DNA of 64,000 nt from an uncultured Pseudohongiella sp. (GCA_902531515.1 CACAEJ010000003.1:46349-110348); one strand, 5' to 3'. Shown: positions 8,880 to 18,720, counted from the stretch's first letter. Notes: generated from the letters alone by a model not told the origin. Made by a program: numbers and translations.

Positions 8880-9170
8880 TTAGACTAGATTAAGCTTTTG
8901 TTCAAAAGAGAGCAACTTTTTAGATGTTTCTTTTAATTTTATCTCGTAAGATCCAGCGGTCAAGCGACCATGCAAGTTTACTATCCTTGAGGCGTTGATT
9001 GTCGGAAGTTGATTAATTTCCGACTCTAATTTAGTCGCGTCGATTCCGATCTCTTGGGCTAATTTTTCAATGCGTTTTGTCCTGAGCGACCTTTTTTTGT
9101 GTTGCTTTGAATTAGTCATAAGAAATGCATCAATACTCGATCTTATTTTTTCCGATGGCGATTCTGCCAC
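8880..9170 (-). CDS. FlgM-like anti-sigma-28 factor (putative)
   Basis: A 96-residue protein starting at GTG. The C-terminal half (A-S-R-I-V-N-L-H-G-R-L-T-A-G-S-Y-E-I, then K-K-L-L) matches the pattern of FlgM proteins, where a conserved R-V-x-x-L-x-x-x-I-x-x-G-x-Y-x-I helix pair binds the flagellar sigma factor FliA. The N-terminal half is lysine-rich and shares nothing obvious. It is divergent from a FleQ-like gene, which strengthens the flagellar reading, but no other flagellar gene is in the window. Could instead be an unrelated small protein with a similar helix. Confidence 0.45.
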   Translation of the reverse strand: MAESPSEKIRSSIDAFLMTNSKQHKKRSLRTKRIEKLAQEIGIDATKLESEINQLPTINASRIVNLHGRLTAGSYEIKLKETSKKLLSFEQKLNLV

Positions 9171-9317
9171 TTTATACCAGCAGAGAGTTAATCTTCCTGG
9201 TCGGTAGAAGGTAATAATTAATTTTCATCGAACTTCGGTCTCCCTTTTAGTATACAATTAAACTATGCTCATTTGATTACGGGCTAAGAATATAACGACT
9301 AGAGAAGCAATATCTTT

Positions 9318-10877
9318 ATGGTTGACGAATCAAGGGTATTAGTAATCGAGGATGATGAAAGCTATCGTCATGATCTCGAGACTGTCCTCGGTTTCCTGGG
9401 GGAAAAAGTAATTTCCACATCCTCTAGGAACTGGTCTGGGCACGTTGAGGAGGTCATCAAGACTGCATCTGAAATTACCGTAGCTATTATTGGGTCCCTA
9501 GAGTCAATCAGGCTCGAGGACTTGTTGTCAGATATCCATAAGTGGGAAATTTGTATTCCGTTTGTGATTTTAGGTAGAGAAAAGATATCAAATTCAGCGA
9601 GTTTAGAATTGAAAACGCGAATAACGGCTTTCTTGAGTCGCGATCTCAGTTATCAGTCATTATTAGATGCTTTGCATAAATCTAAGCTTTTCTCCGACCA
9701 CTATAACCGGTTACGGGACGTTGATGGCCTAAGGAATAGTGACATGTTTCCGGGTCTGGTTGGCAAGAGCCATGCTATTCAGCAAGTTCGACGGATGATG
9801 GGCCAAGTTGCAAATACAGAAGTTAGTGTATTGATAACCGGAGAATCTGGCACCGGTAAGGAGGTTGTGGCTAGAAGCTTACATATAAACTCTAGCCGTG
9901 CCGAAAAACCTTTTATCCCAATAAATTGTGGCGCAATTCCTAATGAGCTTTTAGAAAGCGAGTTATTTGGTCATGAAAAAGGTGCGTTTACTGGTGCTAT
10001 TTCTGCGCGAATCGGCCGTTTTGAGCTTGCAGATGGAGGGACTTTATTTCTCGATGAAATCGGTGATATGCCATTGAACATGCAAGTAAAGTTATTGAGG
10101 GTTTTACAAGAGCGGAGCTTTGAAAGAGTTGGTGGTGTAGGAACAATTCAAACTGATGTGAGAATCATTGCTGCGACACATAAAGATTTAGAGCAAATGA
10201 TAAGAGATGGTAATTTTCGACAAGATCTATACTACCGAATAAATGTTTTTCCGATTGAAGTACCCTCCTTGCGCAGCAGGTCGGAGGATGTGCCTCTATT
10301 GCTTAATGAATTGATTTCAATTCTCGAGTCAGAGCAGCGGGGGTCTGTGCGTTTTAATTCGGGCGCTATTGAGTCCTTAAGCCTACATCCGTGGTCAGGA
10401 AATGTTAGAGAGTTAGCAAATTTAGTTGAGCGGATGGCTATTCTTTATCCTCATGGAATTGTTGGAGTCAATGATTTACCCGGAAATTTTCAACATTTCG
10501 GAGGCGGCGACAAGGGAGTCCCAGATATTGGAGCGTCAACCTTTGAAAGGTTGGTTGCCCCCGACTTAGACTTGAATGCAGAAGAAGGCGTAGATCAAAC
10601 TATGTTACCCCTCAGTGGTATTGACCTCAAAGCGTACCTTGCTAATCTAGAAAAAGATCTGATTTCACAAGCGCTAGATTTCAGCGATGGTGTGGTTGCC
10701 AGAGCAGCTCAAAGGCTTTGTATTCGGAGGACAACGTTGGTTGAAAAGATGCGAAGATATCATTTGCTCAAAAAACAGAGCGCAGAGGAGCCAAAAATTT
10801 TTATTGGCGAAGAGTCTGATTCAGCTATCAAATCAGAGTCAACTGAAGGTATCGAAGAAAAGTCTGCATCCGGTTAA
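9318..10877 (+). CDS. fleQ: sigma-54-dependent transcriptional activator, FleQ-like
   Basis: Enhancer-binding protein that drives sigma-54 promoters, in Pseudomonas the master activator of flagellar genes and a c-di-GMP responder. Domains in order over 519 residues: atypical receiver/FleQ domain (1-130), AAA+ domain (about 148-375) with Walker A G-E-S-G-T-G-K-E and the sigma-54 contact motif G-A-F-T-G-A, and a Fis-type helix-turn-helix (about 430-485, [16 protein letters not shown]). The HTH and AAA+ text follow FleQ rather than NtrC. The receiver lacks the phospho-acceptor: where Asp is expected it reads A-I-I-G-S. The acidic serine-rich tail after residue 490 is unusual. Its last 4 nt overlap the convergent DUF3108 gene. 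Confidence 0.85.
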   Translation: MVDESRVLVIEDDESYRHDLETVLGFLGEKVISTSSRNWSGHVEEVIKTASEITVAIIGSLESIRLEDLLSDIHKWEICIPFVILGREKISNSASLELKTRITAFLSRDLSYQSLLDALHKSKLFSDHYNRLRDVDGLRNSDMFPGLVGKSHAIQQVRRMMGQVANTEVSVLITGESGTGKEVVARSLHINSSRAEKPFIPINCGAIPNELLESELFGHEKGAFTGAISARIGRFELADGGTLFLDEIGDMPLNMQVKLLRVLQERSFERVGGVGTIQTDVRIIAATHKDLEQMIRDGNFRQDLYYRINVFPIEVPSLRSRSEDVPLLLNELISILESEQRGSVRFNSGAIESLSLHPWSGNVRELANLVERMAILYPHGIVGVNDLPGNFQHFGGGDKGVPDIGASTFERLVAPDLDLNAEEGVDQTMLPLSGIDLKAYLANLEKDLISQALDFSDGVVARAAQRLCIRRTTLVEKMRRYHLLKKQSAEEPKIFIGEESDSAIKSESTEGIEEKSASG

Positions 10878-11665
10878 AATTTCTTCTTGCTAGTTATCGA
10901 TTTCCCGTTCACGAAGCCATCTTGTATTTCAAGTGTCACTTCAATCTCGCCATTTATGACTTGATTCATCCTAAGAAGCACACCCGCCCATTCAGTCGAC
11001 AACCAAAATACAATAGACCGGTTGCCATTGTCGGGCTGCGTTCTCTCAATCTTGATGCTCAGAAAATCACCAAGTGGAGTGCTTATGTTTTCTTGTCCTA
11101 ATATGCTATACCGGTATTTTTCAATTCTTGCTTGGTCAATAACACTATAAGAGAACTCCTCAATGCCTTTTATGAAATTTTCGCGCATAACGATTTGATG
11201 ACTCAACTGATCATAAGTATCTTCTTCAAGGTTAATTTGCGCTGATTGATCTGTGTTTGAGACTGTTGCAATAGATTTATTCCAATTATATGTTATGTGC
11301 TCTAGGGTATCTTTAAGGCCCGATTGTTCCTTGCTGTATGAGTTAGGAATCAATTTCTGATCAGGAGATAATACAATCTCACTTATCTCTTTAATCTCTG
11401 TGACTGATTGACCTGCCAATGTAACGTTTAATGTATTTAATAACTGATACGAATTTTCTGCTATTTTGGATAATGATCTCTTCGCATACGCTGCGGCTAT
11501 GCCTGCTTTTGCCATATAGTTGATAGAGTAAGTATCGAGCTCTTGACTTTTCGATGATGGGGCGGAGAGAGACAGTAAGAGTACCAAATAGGTAGAGGGA
11601 GAAAGAACTATCGACGCGATTCGTGACCTACCATAAGGTCTATCGATAAAGTTAAGCATCTTCAT
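10874..11665 (-). CDS. DUF3108 domain-containing exported protein
   Basis: About 263 residues from the chosen start. A hydrophobic stretch (S-T-Y-L-V-L-L-L-S-L-S-A) and S-K-S-Q at its end suggest a signal peptide after a basic N-terminus. The body is mostly beta strands, as in DUF3108 proteins, whose function is unknown; some relatives are annotated as outer-membrane or capsule-related. In Pseudomonas the same gene lies next to purN. The start codon overlaps the last codons of purN; 11665 and 11659 are both possible, each with a GGA-like site, and longer forms would run far into purN. Confidence 0.75.
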   Translation of the reverse strand: MKMLNFIDRPYGRSRIASIVLSPSTYLVLLLSLSAPSSKSQELDTYSINYMAKAGIAAAYAKRSLSKIAENSYQLLNTLNVTLAGQSVTEIKEISEIVLSPDQKLIPNSYSKEQSGLKDTLEHITYNWNKSIATVSNTDQSAQINLEEDTYDQLSHQIVMRENFIKGIEEFSYSVIDQARIEKYRYSILGQENISTPLGDFLSIKIERTQPDNGNRSIVFWLSTEWAGVLLRMNQVINGEIEVTLEIQDGFVNGKSITSKKKF

Positions 11666-12251
11666 TCCGCACTCTAATTTTACCTGCTGCCAATGCTTCG
11701 ACGACTTTCGGATAAATAACATGCTCCCTCTCAAGAACCCTTGCGGCTAAAGTTTCGGTTGTATCACTAGACAGCACAGGTACTGAGTCTTGAGCAATTA
11801 TGGGGCCTCCATCTAATTCGTCTGTTACAAAATGTACTGTCACACCGTGGATGCTTTCCTTATCTTCTAAAGCGCGCTGATGAGTGTTGAGACCAGGGTA
11901 TTTCGGAAGTAGGGAAGGGTGGATATTAATTATTTTCCCGCGAAATATGCTTATAAATTTCGATCCTAGTACCCTCATAAACCCTGCAAGAACAATCAAA
12001 TTGGGACTAATTTCCCTGATTTTTGCGGCAAGGCATTTTTCAAATGCAATTCTTGAATCGAATGACCCATGCTCGATTACAAATGTGTCTATTCCAGATC
12101 GTTTTGCTCTGTCCAATCCTTCAGCACTTGCACTGTTTGATATAACCGCGCGGATTTGAAAACTTGATCTTGAGCTAGCGTTGATGAGCGCCTGTAAATT
12201 AGTTCCTCCTCCAGAGATGAGAATTACAATATTGAAGGGCTCTCTAGTCAT
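11652..12251 (-). CDS. purN: phosphoribosylglycinamide formyltransferase PurN
   Basis: Third step of purine synthesis: formylates GAR using 10-formyl-tetrahydrofolate. The 199-residue protein begins V-I-L-I-S-G-G-G-T-N-L-Q-A-L (phosphate-binding loop) and contains the signature I-N-I-H-P-S-L-L-P-K-Y-P-G-L-N-T-H, with the catalytic N-I-H and later D-x-G-x-I (L-D-G-G-P-I-I). It lies 24 nt after purM and overlaps the following DUF3108 gene by 8-14 nt, so these form one operon. Confidence 0.96.
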   Translation of the reverse strand: MTREPFNIVILISGGGTNLQALINASSRSSFQIRAVISNSASAEGLDRAKRSGIDTFVIEHGSFDSRIAFEKCLAAKIREISPNLIVLAGFMRVLGSKFISIFRGKIINIHPSLLPKYPGLNTHQRALEDKESIHGVTVHFVTDELDGGPIIAQDSVPVLSSDTTETLAARVLEREHVIYPKVVEALAAGKIRVRNEDA

Positions 12252-12275
12252 ATGATGAACGATCTAGTTCTATTA

Positions 12276-13343
12276 TTATCCTATTAAGTGCACAGCTTTT
12301 TCGTCTGGAAATTTCTGAGAAAAAAATCCAATTACTGATGCGTTTATATGTTCTTTGTTCAAAAAATCAATAGCTTGTTCAGCGTCATTAGGGTTGACGG
12401 AAATCACCATACCGATACCGCAATTGAATGTTCGATACATTTCATAGGAAGAAATGTCTCCCTGGTCTTGCAGCCAAGAGAAGATAGCCGGTTGTTGCCA
12501 ACTTTTAAGTTCGATGTTCGCTTTCATTTGATCTGGGATTACTCGGGGGATGTTTTCAATTAACCCGCCGCCAGTAATGTGTGCAATAGCATTAATCGGA
12601 AGCTTATTCTTTAACCTATTCAACGCTTGTACGTAAATTTTTGTTGGGCATAATAGTTTTTCTCCTAAGGTCCCGCCGTCAAATGGTTTTGATAAATCTG
12701 TTCCATCTAGTTCCAGTATCTTGCGAATCAATGAATAGCCATTTGAATGAGGGCCTGAGGAATGAATTCCAATTAGAACGTCATTCATTGAAACATTTGA
12801 CTGATCGATTATCGAATTTTTCTCCACTACTCCTACGGCAAAACCGGCAAGATCGTAGTCGCCATCCGAGTACATGCCAGGCATTTCGGCTGTTTCACCG
12901 CCGACTAGTGCACATCCAGCCATTTTACATCCTTGACCAATACCTGTAATTACGCTTTTGGCAACAACCAAGTCAAGCTTCCCCGTCGCATAATAATCAA
13001 GAAAGAAGAGTGGCTCTGCCCCGCAGACAATTAGGTCATTTACACACATGGCTACTAGGTCTATTCCTATGGTGTCATGCTTTTTTAGGCTCATAGCGAG
13101 TTTTAGTTTCGTCCCAACTCCATCTGTTGCTGATACTAGTACGGGATGTGTATAATTTTTGGGGATTTCGCAGAGAGCTCCGAATCCACCGAGATTTGAG
13201 AGTACCTCGGGTCTTGAAGTTGCTTTGGTAATTTCTGATATATCTGAAACTAACGAATTGCCAGCATCTATGTTTACCCCGGCTGATTGGTAGTCGAGTG
13301 CGCCGGATTTTTCTTTGTTTTTTGAATCCTGATTGATGCTCAT
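12276..13343 (-). CDS. purM: phosphoribosylformylglycinamidine cyclo-ligase PurM
   Basis: Fifth step of purine synthesis: ATP-dependent closure of FGAM to AIR. The 355-residue protein starts with the AIRS pattern [12 protein letters not shown], has the [12 protein letters not shown]-binding motif and [11 protein letters not shown] at mid-protein. It is the first gene of the purM-purN-DUF3108 operon and is divergent from the DUF2066 gene across about 120 bp, the arrangement seen in pseudomonads. Confidence 0.96.
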   Translation of the reverse strand: MSINQDSKNKEKSGALDYQSAGVNIDAGNSLVSDISEITKATSRPEVLSNLGGFGALCEIPKNYTHPVLVSATDGVGTKLKLAMSLKKHDTIGIDLVAMCVNDLIVCGAEPLFFLDYYATGKLDLVVAKSVITGIGQGCKMAGCALVGGETAEMPGMYSDGDYDLAGFAVGVVEKNSIIDQSNVSMNDVLIGIHSSGPHSNGYSLIRKILELDGTDLSKPFDGGTLGEKLLCPTKIYVQALNRLKNKLPINAIAHITGGGLIENIPRVIPDQMKANIELKSWQQPAIFSWLQDQGDISSYEMYRTFNCGIGMVISVNPNDAEQAIDFLNKEHINASVIGFFSQKFPDEKAVHLIG

Positions 13344-13464
13344 TCAAAGGTTCCTAATTGACTGCATACGCTGAAACTGATAGTAGTTTATCAAAAAGGG
13401 TAAAGTGAGTCAGTCTCATTAGGGATTATGTACCTTTAGCGCTAAATATCACAAATAAGTGACA

Positions 13465-14574
13465 ATGAAATATAGCTTAAAAAAAAGTATTACCTTTGCA
13501 ACACTGCTACTGTTGGTATTTATACCTCAGCAAGAGCTTTACGGTCTGCAAGTCACCGGTCTTTATAGTCACCGGGTTGCGGTTAGTAATGAGAGCGATT
13601 CTGAGAGAAATAGAGCATTTCAGGAAGCCTTTAAAGCGGTAGTAGTGAAGATAACCGGCAGCAGGAGCTGGCTTTCCGATCCAAATATTGAACAAGCGAT
13701 TGCTAGAGCTCAAAGTTATGTCGAAGCGATTCGATATGAAAGTCAGAATGCTGACGAATTCTTGTATAATGATATTGATGGTCCTGGAAGTCTAAGTGAA
13801 AATAGATTTATTGAAGTAAGTTTTTCTGGATCACTGATTCAGACGCTCCTTGCTGATGCAAATATTCCTATTTGGAATAGCAATAGGCCAAGCGTATTAA
13901 TATGGATGGTGCTGCAAGACTCCTCAGGCACCCGCTCATTGTTAACCAAAGAATCTAACCCGGAGATATCAGGGTATTTCCTGAACTTTGCTAAAATTCG
14001 CGCAATTCCAATAATTTTTCCAGTACTTGATTTCGAGGACAGGAGAAATTTATCGGAAGAAGATGTTTGGACGCTCGATACCGAAAAGATTACAAAAGCT
14101 AGTTTAAGGTATGGAGCTGATAGTATTCTTTCGGGCAGGCTGCTTTTTACTGGCGGAGGCGACCTGATTGGGCTATGGCAATTTATTTTCCGGGATGAGG
14201 CTGATGTTTTTGATGGGGTTGAGAATAACCTCAATGATTATTTGGAGATGCCTCTAGACCGGATAACTAACCGTTTAGCTAATTACTTTGCCGTAGTCTC
14301 TGACTCGACACCTCAAGAAACCGTTAAGTTAAAAATCGAGGGAATAAGGAGCTTGGGAGCATATAGATCATTGATGAATTATGTGTCAGGGTTGGGTTTA
14401 GTATACAGCGTAAAGGCTTCCAACTTAGATAGTGGAACTTTGCAGTTAGAGCTTGATTTACTTGGTGAGGCGGCACAGCTATTTGAAGTAATCGCGCTGG
14501 ATAGGGATCTTATGCCTATTCAAAGCTTCCAAGCAGGAGATCGTGATTCTCTTCATTACCGATGGACTAGATAG
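13465..14574 (+). CDS. DUF2066 domain-containing exported protein
   Basis: A 369-residue protein of unknown function with a signal peptide (K-K-S-I-T-F-A-T-L-L-L-L-V-F, cleaved after about residue 28). The family signature R-N-R-A-F-Q-E-A-F-K-A-V-V-V-K-I-T-G-S is at about residues 46-64. The gene precedes hda by 3 nt, so the two are co-transcribed; this pairing is conserved in gammaproteobacteria although no functional link is known. A GTG two codons upstream (13459) is an alternative start. Confidence 0.8.
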   Translation: MKYSLKKSITFATLLLLVFIPQQELYGLQVTGLYSHRVAVSNESDSERNRAFQEAFKAVVVKITGSRSWLSDPNIEQAIARAQSYVEAIRYESQNADEFLYNDIDGPGSLSENRFIEVSFSGSLIQTLLADANIPIWNSNRPSVLIWMVLQDSSGTRSLLTKESNPEISGYFLNFAKIRAIPIIFPVLDFEDRRNLSEEDVWTLDTEKITKASLRYGADSILSGRLLFTGGGDLIGLWQFIFRDEADVFDGVENNLNDYLEMPLDRITNRLANYFAVVSDSTPQETVKLKIEGIRSLGAYRSLMNYVSGLGLVYSVKASNLDSGTLQLELDLLGEAAQLFEVIALDRDLMPIQSFQAGDRDSLHYRWTR

Positions 14575-14577
14575 TCA

Positions 14578-15270
14578 ATGAAGTTTGAAAATGGCCCACA
14601 ACTTCCATTAAATCTTAATCTGGATAATGAGACAAGGTTTCAAAATTTTTTCGAATTTAATGACGAGACTGAACTCATTGAAGAACTAAAGGGTCAATCG
14701 TCCTTTGTTTATTTATGGGGAAGCACGGGCTCAGGCCGTTCTCACCTCCTTCAAGCAGTCTGTCACGATTCATATAACAAACAGGAATCGTCGATGTTCC
14801 TGTCGTTAGCTAAAGCTGAGAGCTACTCACCTGAAATTCTGTCTGGGATTGAGGGAATAAGTGTTGTTTGCCTTGATGATATTCAAGCAATTACAAAGAA
14901 CCTTACATGGGAAGAAGCAATCTTTCGGCTTTATAATGATGTCCAGCAAACTAACTGTAGGCTGATAATCAGCTCTGATCGTCCGCCCCAAAACCTGAGT
15001 ATAACTCTAGCTGATTTGCAATCTAGACTTTGCGGATTTCCTGTATTCAAGCTTCATTCTCCAGATGAGAAACAGCGGTTTGAAATTTTAAAGTATAGGG
15101 CAAAACTAAGAGGAGTACAGCTGGATAATGATGTCTTAAATTACATTTCCAACAACATACGGAGAAGTCTTCATGAAATTATTGATTTGCTGAATGTGTT
15201 AGATGAGGCATCGAAAATAGAAAAGCGAAAAATAACAATCCCGTTAATAAAAAAAGTGATGGGTTGGTGA
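14578..15270 (+). CDS. hda: DnaA regulatory inactivator Hda
   Basis: AAA+ protein that, with the DNA-loaded beta clamp, stimulates ATP hydrolysis by DnaA to stop re-initiation. The 230-residue protein carries a clamp-binding peptide at the N-terminus (Q-L-P-L-N-L, residues 8-13), a Walker A variant G-S-T-G-S-G-R-S (Arg in place of Lys, as in E. coli Hda), a Walker B-like C-L-D-D-I, and sensor/arginine-finger region S-R-L near residue 142-145. The start follows the DUF2066 stop by 3 nt. Confidence 0.93.
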   Translation: MKFENGPQLPLNLNLDNETRFQNFFEFNDETELIEELKGQSSFVYLWGSTGSGRSHLLQAVCHDSYNKQESSMFLSLAKAESYSPEILSGIEGISVVCLDDIQAITKNLTWEEAIFRLYNDVQQTNCRLIISSDRPPQNLSITLADLQSRLCGFPVFKLHSPDEKQRFEILKYRAKLRGVQLDNDVLNYISNNIRRSLHEIIDLLNVLDEASKIEKRKITIPLIKKVMGW

Positions 15271-15276
15271 AACGTT

Positions 15277-15672
15277 CTAGACAATGTTCTTTTGTCTTTT
15301 TTTGCGCGCATTGGCGCACACTGCAAGGTTTATAAAAAGCAGTAAGCTGAAAATAATCTCACTCCATCCGAATAAGCTATAAGCTCCGCTTAGCGCATTC
15401 ATTATTCCATGGACAAAATAGACAAGAGATAAAAAACATAGCCAGATCATAGAGCGAAAATGCAGGGCATGAAGACCCTTGATAAATGGAAGAAGCGGAC
15501 TAATTTGTATCATTGTTATAATTAATTTAAAAATTAAATTGATTTGTAGGTTTTGTAGGTTAAAGGTTAGAAATAAGATTATCAGCAAGTAGTATGAAAT
15601 TATTGCGCAAAGATGGCTATATGTGAGACAAGGTTTTTTCACTAGCTTGGATTTCTTAGTTATTGATTGCAC
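15277..15672 (-). CDS. DUF2069 family membrane protein
   Basis: A 131-residue protein with four predicted transmembrane segments (about residues 23-42, 46-62, 75-92 and 98-116) and a basic C-terminal tail. Function unknown. It begins at a GTG inside the end of wrbA (17-nt overlap), implying translational coupling. In Pseudomonas and relatives this family also sits beside wrbA and hda. Confidence 0.75.
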   Translation of the reverse strand: MQSITKKSKLVKKPCLTYSHLCAIISYYLLIILFLTFNLQNLQINLIFKLIITMIQISPLLPFIKGLHALHFRSMIWLCFLSLVYFVHGIMNALSGAYSLFGWSEIIFSLLLFINLAVCANARKKRQKNIV

Positions 15673-16264
15673 AAATTTTTTCTGATAAGAATGCTAGTCT
15701 TTTTCCCAAAGCAAGGCACGAATTCGTTTCATCTTTGGAAATCTCTGTAGCGCTTTCCGCGCCCGCAAAGTGACTAGCTCCATATGGACTACCTCCCGTT
15801 TTTGTGTTGTTAAGGCTCGGCTCCGAGTAGGGTATTCCGCAATAGACCATTCCATGGTGTAACATTGGAATAGCCATTGTCAAAAGAGTCGATTCTTGCC
15901 CGCCGTGAAGCGAATTGCTCGAAGTAAAAGTGACAAAAGGTTTGTTTATTAAGTCGCCGGAAGCCCATATAGCTCCGGTACTGTCTACAAAGTATTTGAG
16001 TGATGCAGACATATTCCCGAATCTAGTTGGGCTTCCAAGGGCTAATCCAGAGCAATACTTAAGATCCTTTTGGGAACAGAAAATTGCACCTGAATCTGGA
16101 ACAGGCGGAGTATTTGCCTGGGAGTCAGGAGATACAGAAGGTACTGTTCTGATTCTTGCTTCAAATTTGCCGCTACTCTCTGCACCTCGCCCTATGAGTT
16201 GAGCTAGCTTTTCCGTGGATCCATATCGGCTCGAATAGAGCACGAGTATATAAGGTTGAGACAT
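15656..16264 (-). CDS. wrbA: NAD(P)H:quinone oxidoreductase WrbA
   Basis: FMN-dependent, flavodoxin-fold enzyme that reduces quinones by two electrons and limits redox cycling. The 202-residue protein has the flavodoxin phosphate loop S-S-R-Y-G-S-T-E-K-L at residues 11-20, the G-S-P-T-R-F-G-N-M motif mid-protein and the S-S-x-x-L-H-G-G-Q-E-S-T segment that contacts the flavin. The gene is followed by the overlapping DUF2069 gene and preceded by proS on the same strand (gap about 126 nt). Confidence 0.93.
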   Translation of the reverse strand: MSQPYILVLYSSRYGSTEKLAQLIGRGAESSGKFEARIRTVPSVSPDSQANTPPVPDSGAIFCSQKDLKYCSGLALGSPTRFGNMSASLKYFVDSTGAIWASGDLINKPFVTFTSSNSLHGGQESTLLTMAIPMLHHGMVYCGIPYSEPSLNNTKTGGSPYGASHFAGAESATEISKDETNSCLALGKRLAFLSEKICAINN

Positions 16265-16390
16265 TTATTAATTCCCTGAATTCAGTACTTTATAGTTACA
16301 AAATTTGAGTTTAAACATAGGCTATGACTTACTAAGCTCAGCTGATTACCGGATATTTACTTTGAGTCCGCAAAGCGAGATATGGTCCAT

Positions 16391-18127
16391 TTATTCAGTG
16401 ATAACTGTTTCTTTAAGAAATTGTTCAATTTCGCTAAGGCATACTCTGGTCTCTTTTCCAGTTTGCCTATTTGTATGTTCCACAGAGTTGTCTTTCAACG
16501 TTCTAGGTGATACTACGATTCGATGAGGAATTCCAATTAGTTCTGATTCAGCGAATTTGACGCCGGGACTAGTTTTTTTATCTCTATCATCTAACATGGT
16601 TTCTATGTTTAAGGTTAATGATTTGTTGTATAGGGACTCAGAAACCGGGATTACATCAGCAGATTTGTGCCCGTCAATCTGCAGTATGATTAAATGAAAT
16701 GGGGCTATTAAACTTGGCCATAATATGCCCTTTTCGTCGTGATTTTGTTCTATGCAGGATGCCAGAAGTCGAGTTATACCAATGCCGAAGCAACCCATTT
16801 GCATGAGAGTGGTCTTGCCATTTGAATCAAGTATACTTGCATTCATGGACTCGCTGTACTTTGTTCCTAATTGAAAGATATGCCCAACTTCAATACCTCT
16901 TTTGATCTCTATTGGGCATCTATCAGCAATGCTTGTGTCCTTTTCCTGAACCCTGCGAACATCTGCTATTTCATCGTAAGAACAGTTCTCTGACCAATTC
17001 ATATCAGTAAAGTGTTTGCCATCCGTGTTTGATCCGCAAACAAAATTACAAAGCCCTTCAACGCTATAGTCAGCGATTTTATAGATATCTAGATCTTTAG
17101 GCCCTAAAGAACCAACTGCTACCCCTATCTGTTCTGAGATTAGTTGATCGCTCGCAAACTTTAGGGGCGAATAAACCCCCTTTAATTTTTCAGCCTTGGT
17201 TATATTTAACTCTTGATCACCGCGTAAAAGAAGTGCTACTAAGCTATTTGAAATGTTACCTTCTTTGTCTTCACCATGTACGATTAATGTTTTTATGGTC
17301 TTCTTTGCATCTACTCGCAATAGCTTAGTTATTGAGTCAATAGAGGTGGCGGCCCCAGTATCTATCAAGCTGAAGTCGTTTTTAACCTCTTCCTTATTTG
17401 GAGACTCAAGGTTTGCCTCTGCTAGTTCGATGTTAGCGGCATACTTTCCATCTGCACTAAATACAATTTCGTCCTCACCCGAATCGGCAAGAACATGAAA
17501 TTCATGCGAGGTACTTCCTCCTATGCTGCCAGAATCTGCTGCAACAGAACGAAAATTTAATCCCAAACGAAAAAAAATATTGGAATATGTTTCGTGCATA
17601 ACTTTGTAGGTTTCATTCAGTGATTCTTGATTGATATGGAATGAATATGCGTCCTTCATAATGAATTCTCGAGATCGCATAATACCAAAGCGAGGACGAC
17701 GCTCGTCGCGAAACTTAGTTTGTATTTGGTAGAAAATCGCCGGTAACTGTTTATAGCTACTATATTCATTTCTGACTAAATCGGTGATGACTTCTTCATG
17801 AGTAGGCCCGAGGCAAAAATTTCTATCATTTCGATCTTTGAGACGAAATAACTCTGGCCCCATTTGAGACCATCGCTGGGATTCCATCCATAACTCTGCA
17901 GGCTGGACTACAGGCATACAAATTTCCATTGCGCCTGATTTATCCATTTCTTCGCGGACAATGTTTGTAACTTTGCTTAAGGCTCTTTTACCTAAGGGTA
18001 GCCAGCTGTAAAGGCCGCTGGCGAGTTTTCTGATTAGGCCTGCTCGAAGCATCAGTTTATGACTCGCGATCTCAGCGTCAGCCGGAGACTCTTTTACCGT
18101 CGCGAGCAGATAGTTACTAATTTTCAT
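16391..18127 (-). CDS. proS: prolyl-tRNA synthetase
   Basis: Class II synthetase that charges tRNA-Pro. At 578 residues it is the bacterial form with an editing (INS) domain between motifs 2 and 3 (about residues 220-400) that hydrolyses Ala-tRNA-Pro. Seen: motif 1 region (R-E-E-M-D-K-S-G-A), motif 2 F-R-D-E-R-R-P-R-F-G-I-M-R-S-R-E-F at about 142-158, motif 3 G-C-F-G-I-G-I-T-R-L-L, and a C-terminal anticodon domain. It lies between wrbA and the HU terminator; the order wrbA-proS is shared with pseudomonads. Confidence 0.97.
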   Translation of the reverse strand: MKISNYLLATVKESPADAEIASHKLMLRAGLIRKLASGLYSWLPLGKRALSKVTNIVREEMDKSGAMEICMPVVQPAELWMESQRWSQMGPELFRLKDRNDRNFCLGPTHEEVITDLVRNEYSSYKQLPAIFYQIQTKFRDERRPRFGIMRSREFIMKDAYSFHINQESLNETYKVMHETYSNIFFRLGLNFRSVAADSGSIGGSTSHEFHVLADSGEDEIVFSADGKYAANIELAEANLESPNKEEVKNDFSLIDTGAATSIDSITKLLRVDAKKTIKTLIVHGEDKEGNISNSLVALLLRGDQELNITKAEKLKGVYSPLKFASDQLISEQIGVAVGSLGPKDLDIYKIADYSVEGLCNFVCGSNTDGKHFTDMNWSENCSYDEIADVRRVQEKDTSIADRCPIEIKRGIEVGHIFQLGTKYSESMNASILDSNGKTTLMQMGCFGIGITRLLASCIEQNHDEKGILWPSLIAPFHLIILQIDGHKSADVIPVSESLYNKSLTLNIETMLDDRDKKTSPGVKFAESELIGIPHRIVVSPRTLKDNSVEHTNRQTGKETRVCLSEIEQFLKETVITE

Positions 18128-18151
18128 TACATTTGGCCTAAAGCAAGGTAT

Positions 18152-18185
18152 CGATTAAAAGAAAGGCAGCCAAGGGCTGCCTTTC
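18152..18185 (-). terminator. intrinsic terminator of the HU-like gene
   Basis: An 11-bp perfect stem (GAAAGGCAGCC at 18161-18171, GGCTGCCTTTC at 18175-18185) with a 3-nt loop, followed on the minus strand by TTTTAAT. It lies between the HU-like stop (18235) and the proS start (18127), so it ends HU transcription and separates it from proS. Confidence 0.88.
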
Positions 18186-18234
18186 ATGGGTATTAAAGTT
18201 GCATCACACGAGTACTGTCGCGCTTTTGCAGATA

Positions 18235-18600
18235 CTACAAGGCGTATTCTTTAAGCTTCTTTAGAGGTAAAACTTTAACTCTAGTCGTGGCTGGCTTACG
18301 AGGAATGTCCATTAGCTCTCCTGGACGAAAAGGATTCGGAACACCTTTCCGTGCAGGCCTCGCGGGCCGCGTTACACATTTTATTTTCAGCAAACCGGGT
18401 AGTGTAAATTCTCCGACTGCGCGCTTCTTTATGTGTCTTTCAATTAAGGTGTCTAGTTCGTTGAGAACTGCGGCAACCTCCTTTTTGCCGACGTTCGAAT
18501 TTTTAGCTATTTCATTTAAAATTTCAGTTTTTGTATATTTTTTCTGTATTGCCGGCGCTTTTTTAGCAGCAGTTTTTCGCAGAATTTTACTTACAGCCAT
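18235..18600 (-). CDS. HU-family DNA-binding protein with basic N-terminal extension
   Basis: Nucleoid-associated protein, 121 residues. The HU/IHF core runs from about residue 22 (Y-T-K-T-E-I-L-N-E-I-A) to 110, including the beta-arm region with R-P-A-R-P-A-R-K-G-x-N-P, equivalent to the G-R-N-P hook that intercalates into DNA. Before the core is a lysine/alanine-rich tail (about 21 residues, A-A-K-K-A-P-A-I-Q-K-K) not found in standard 90-residue HU. The start at 18600 is preferred to a TTG two codons earlier. The gene has its own promoter and terminator. Confidence 0.88.
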   Translation of the reverse strand: MAVSKILRKTAAKKAPAIQKKYTKTEILNEIAKNSNVGKKEVAAVLNELDTLIERHIKKRAVGEFTLPGLLKIKCVTRPARPARKGVPNPFRPGELMDIPRKPATTRVKVLPLKKLKEYAL

Positions 18601-18675
18601 GCCCAATCTCTTTTGAGTTACAATTTGTAGGAGCCGACTCTCAAAAATTTGAAGAAGTCAGATATTAATTTGTTA

Positions 18676-18715
18676 ACGCTTGCGAGCCATCAACTTCCCG
18701 CGGGTGGCTCAGCGT
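18676..18715 (-). promoter_or_regulatory. hairpin at the 5' end of the HU-like transcript
   Basis: Two stacked stems pair across a loop that includes the palindrome CCCGCGGG (18697-18704): ACGCT (18676-18680) with AGCGT (18711-18715), and GAGCCA (18684-18689) with TGGCTC (18705-18710), with a 3-nt bulge (TGC) on one side. Given the promoter next to it, transcription should start at about 18714, so this hairpin would be the very 5' end of the mRNA. It may protect the message or be a protein-binding site. Confidence 0.45.
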
Positions 18716-18720
18716 ATGTA

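Noticed and set aside
15277..16264. wrbA and DUF2069 as two fragments of one broken gene
   Set aside because: They overlap in different frames, but each is full length for its own family.
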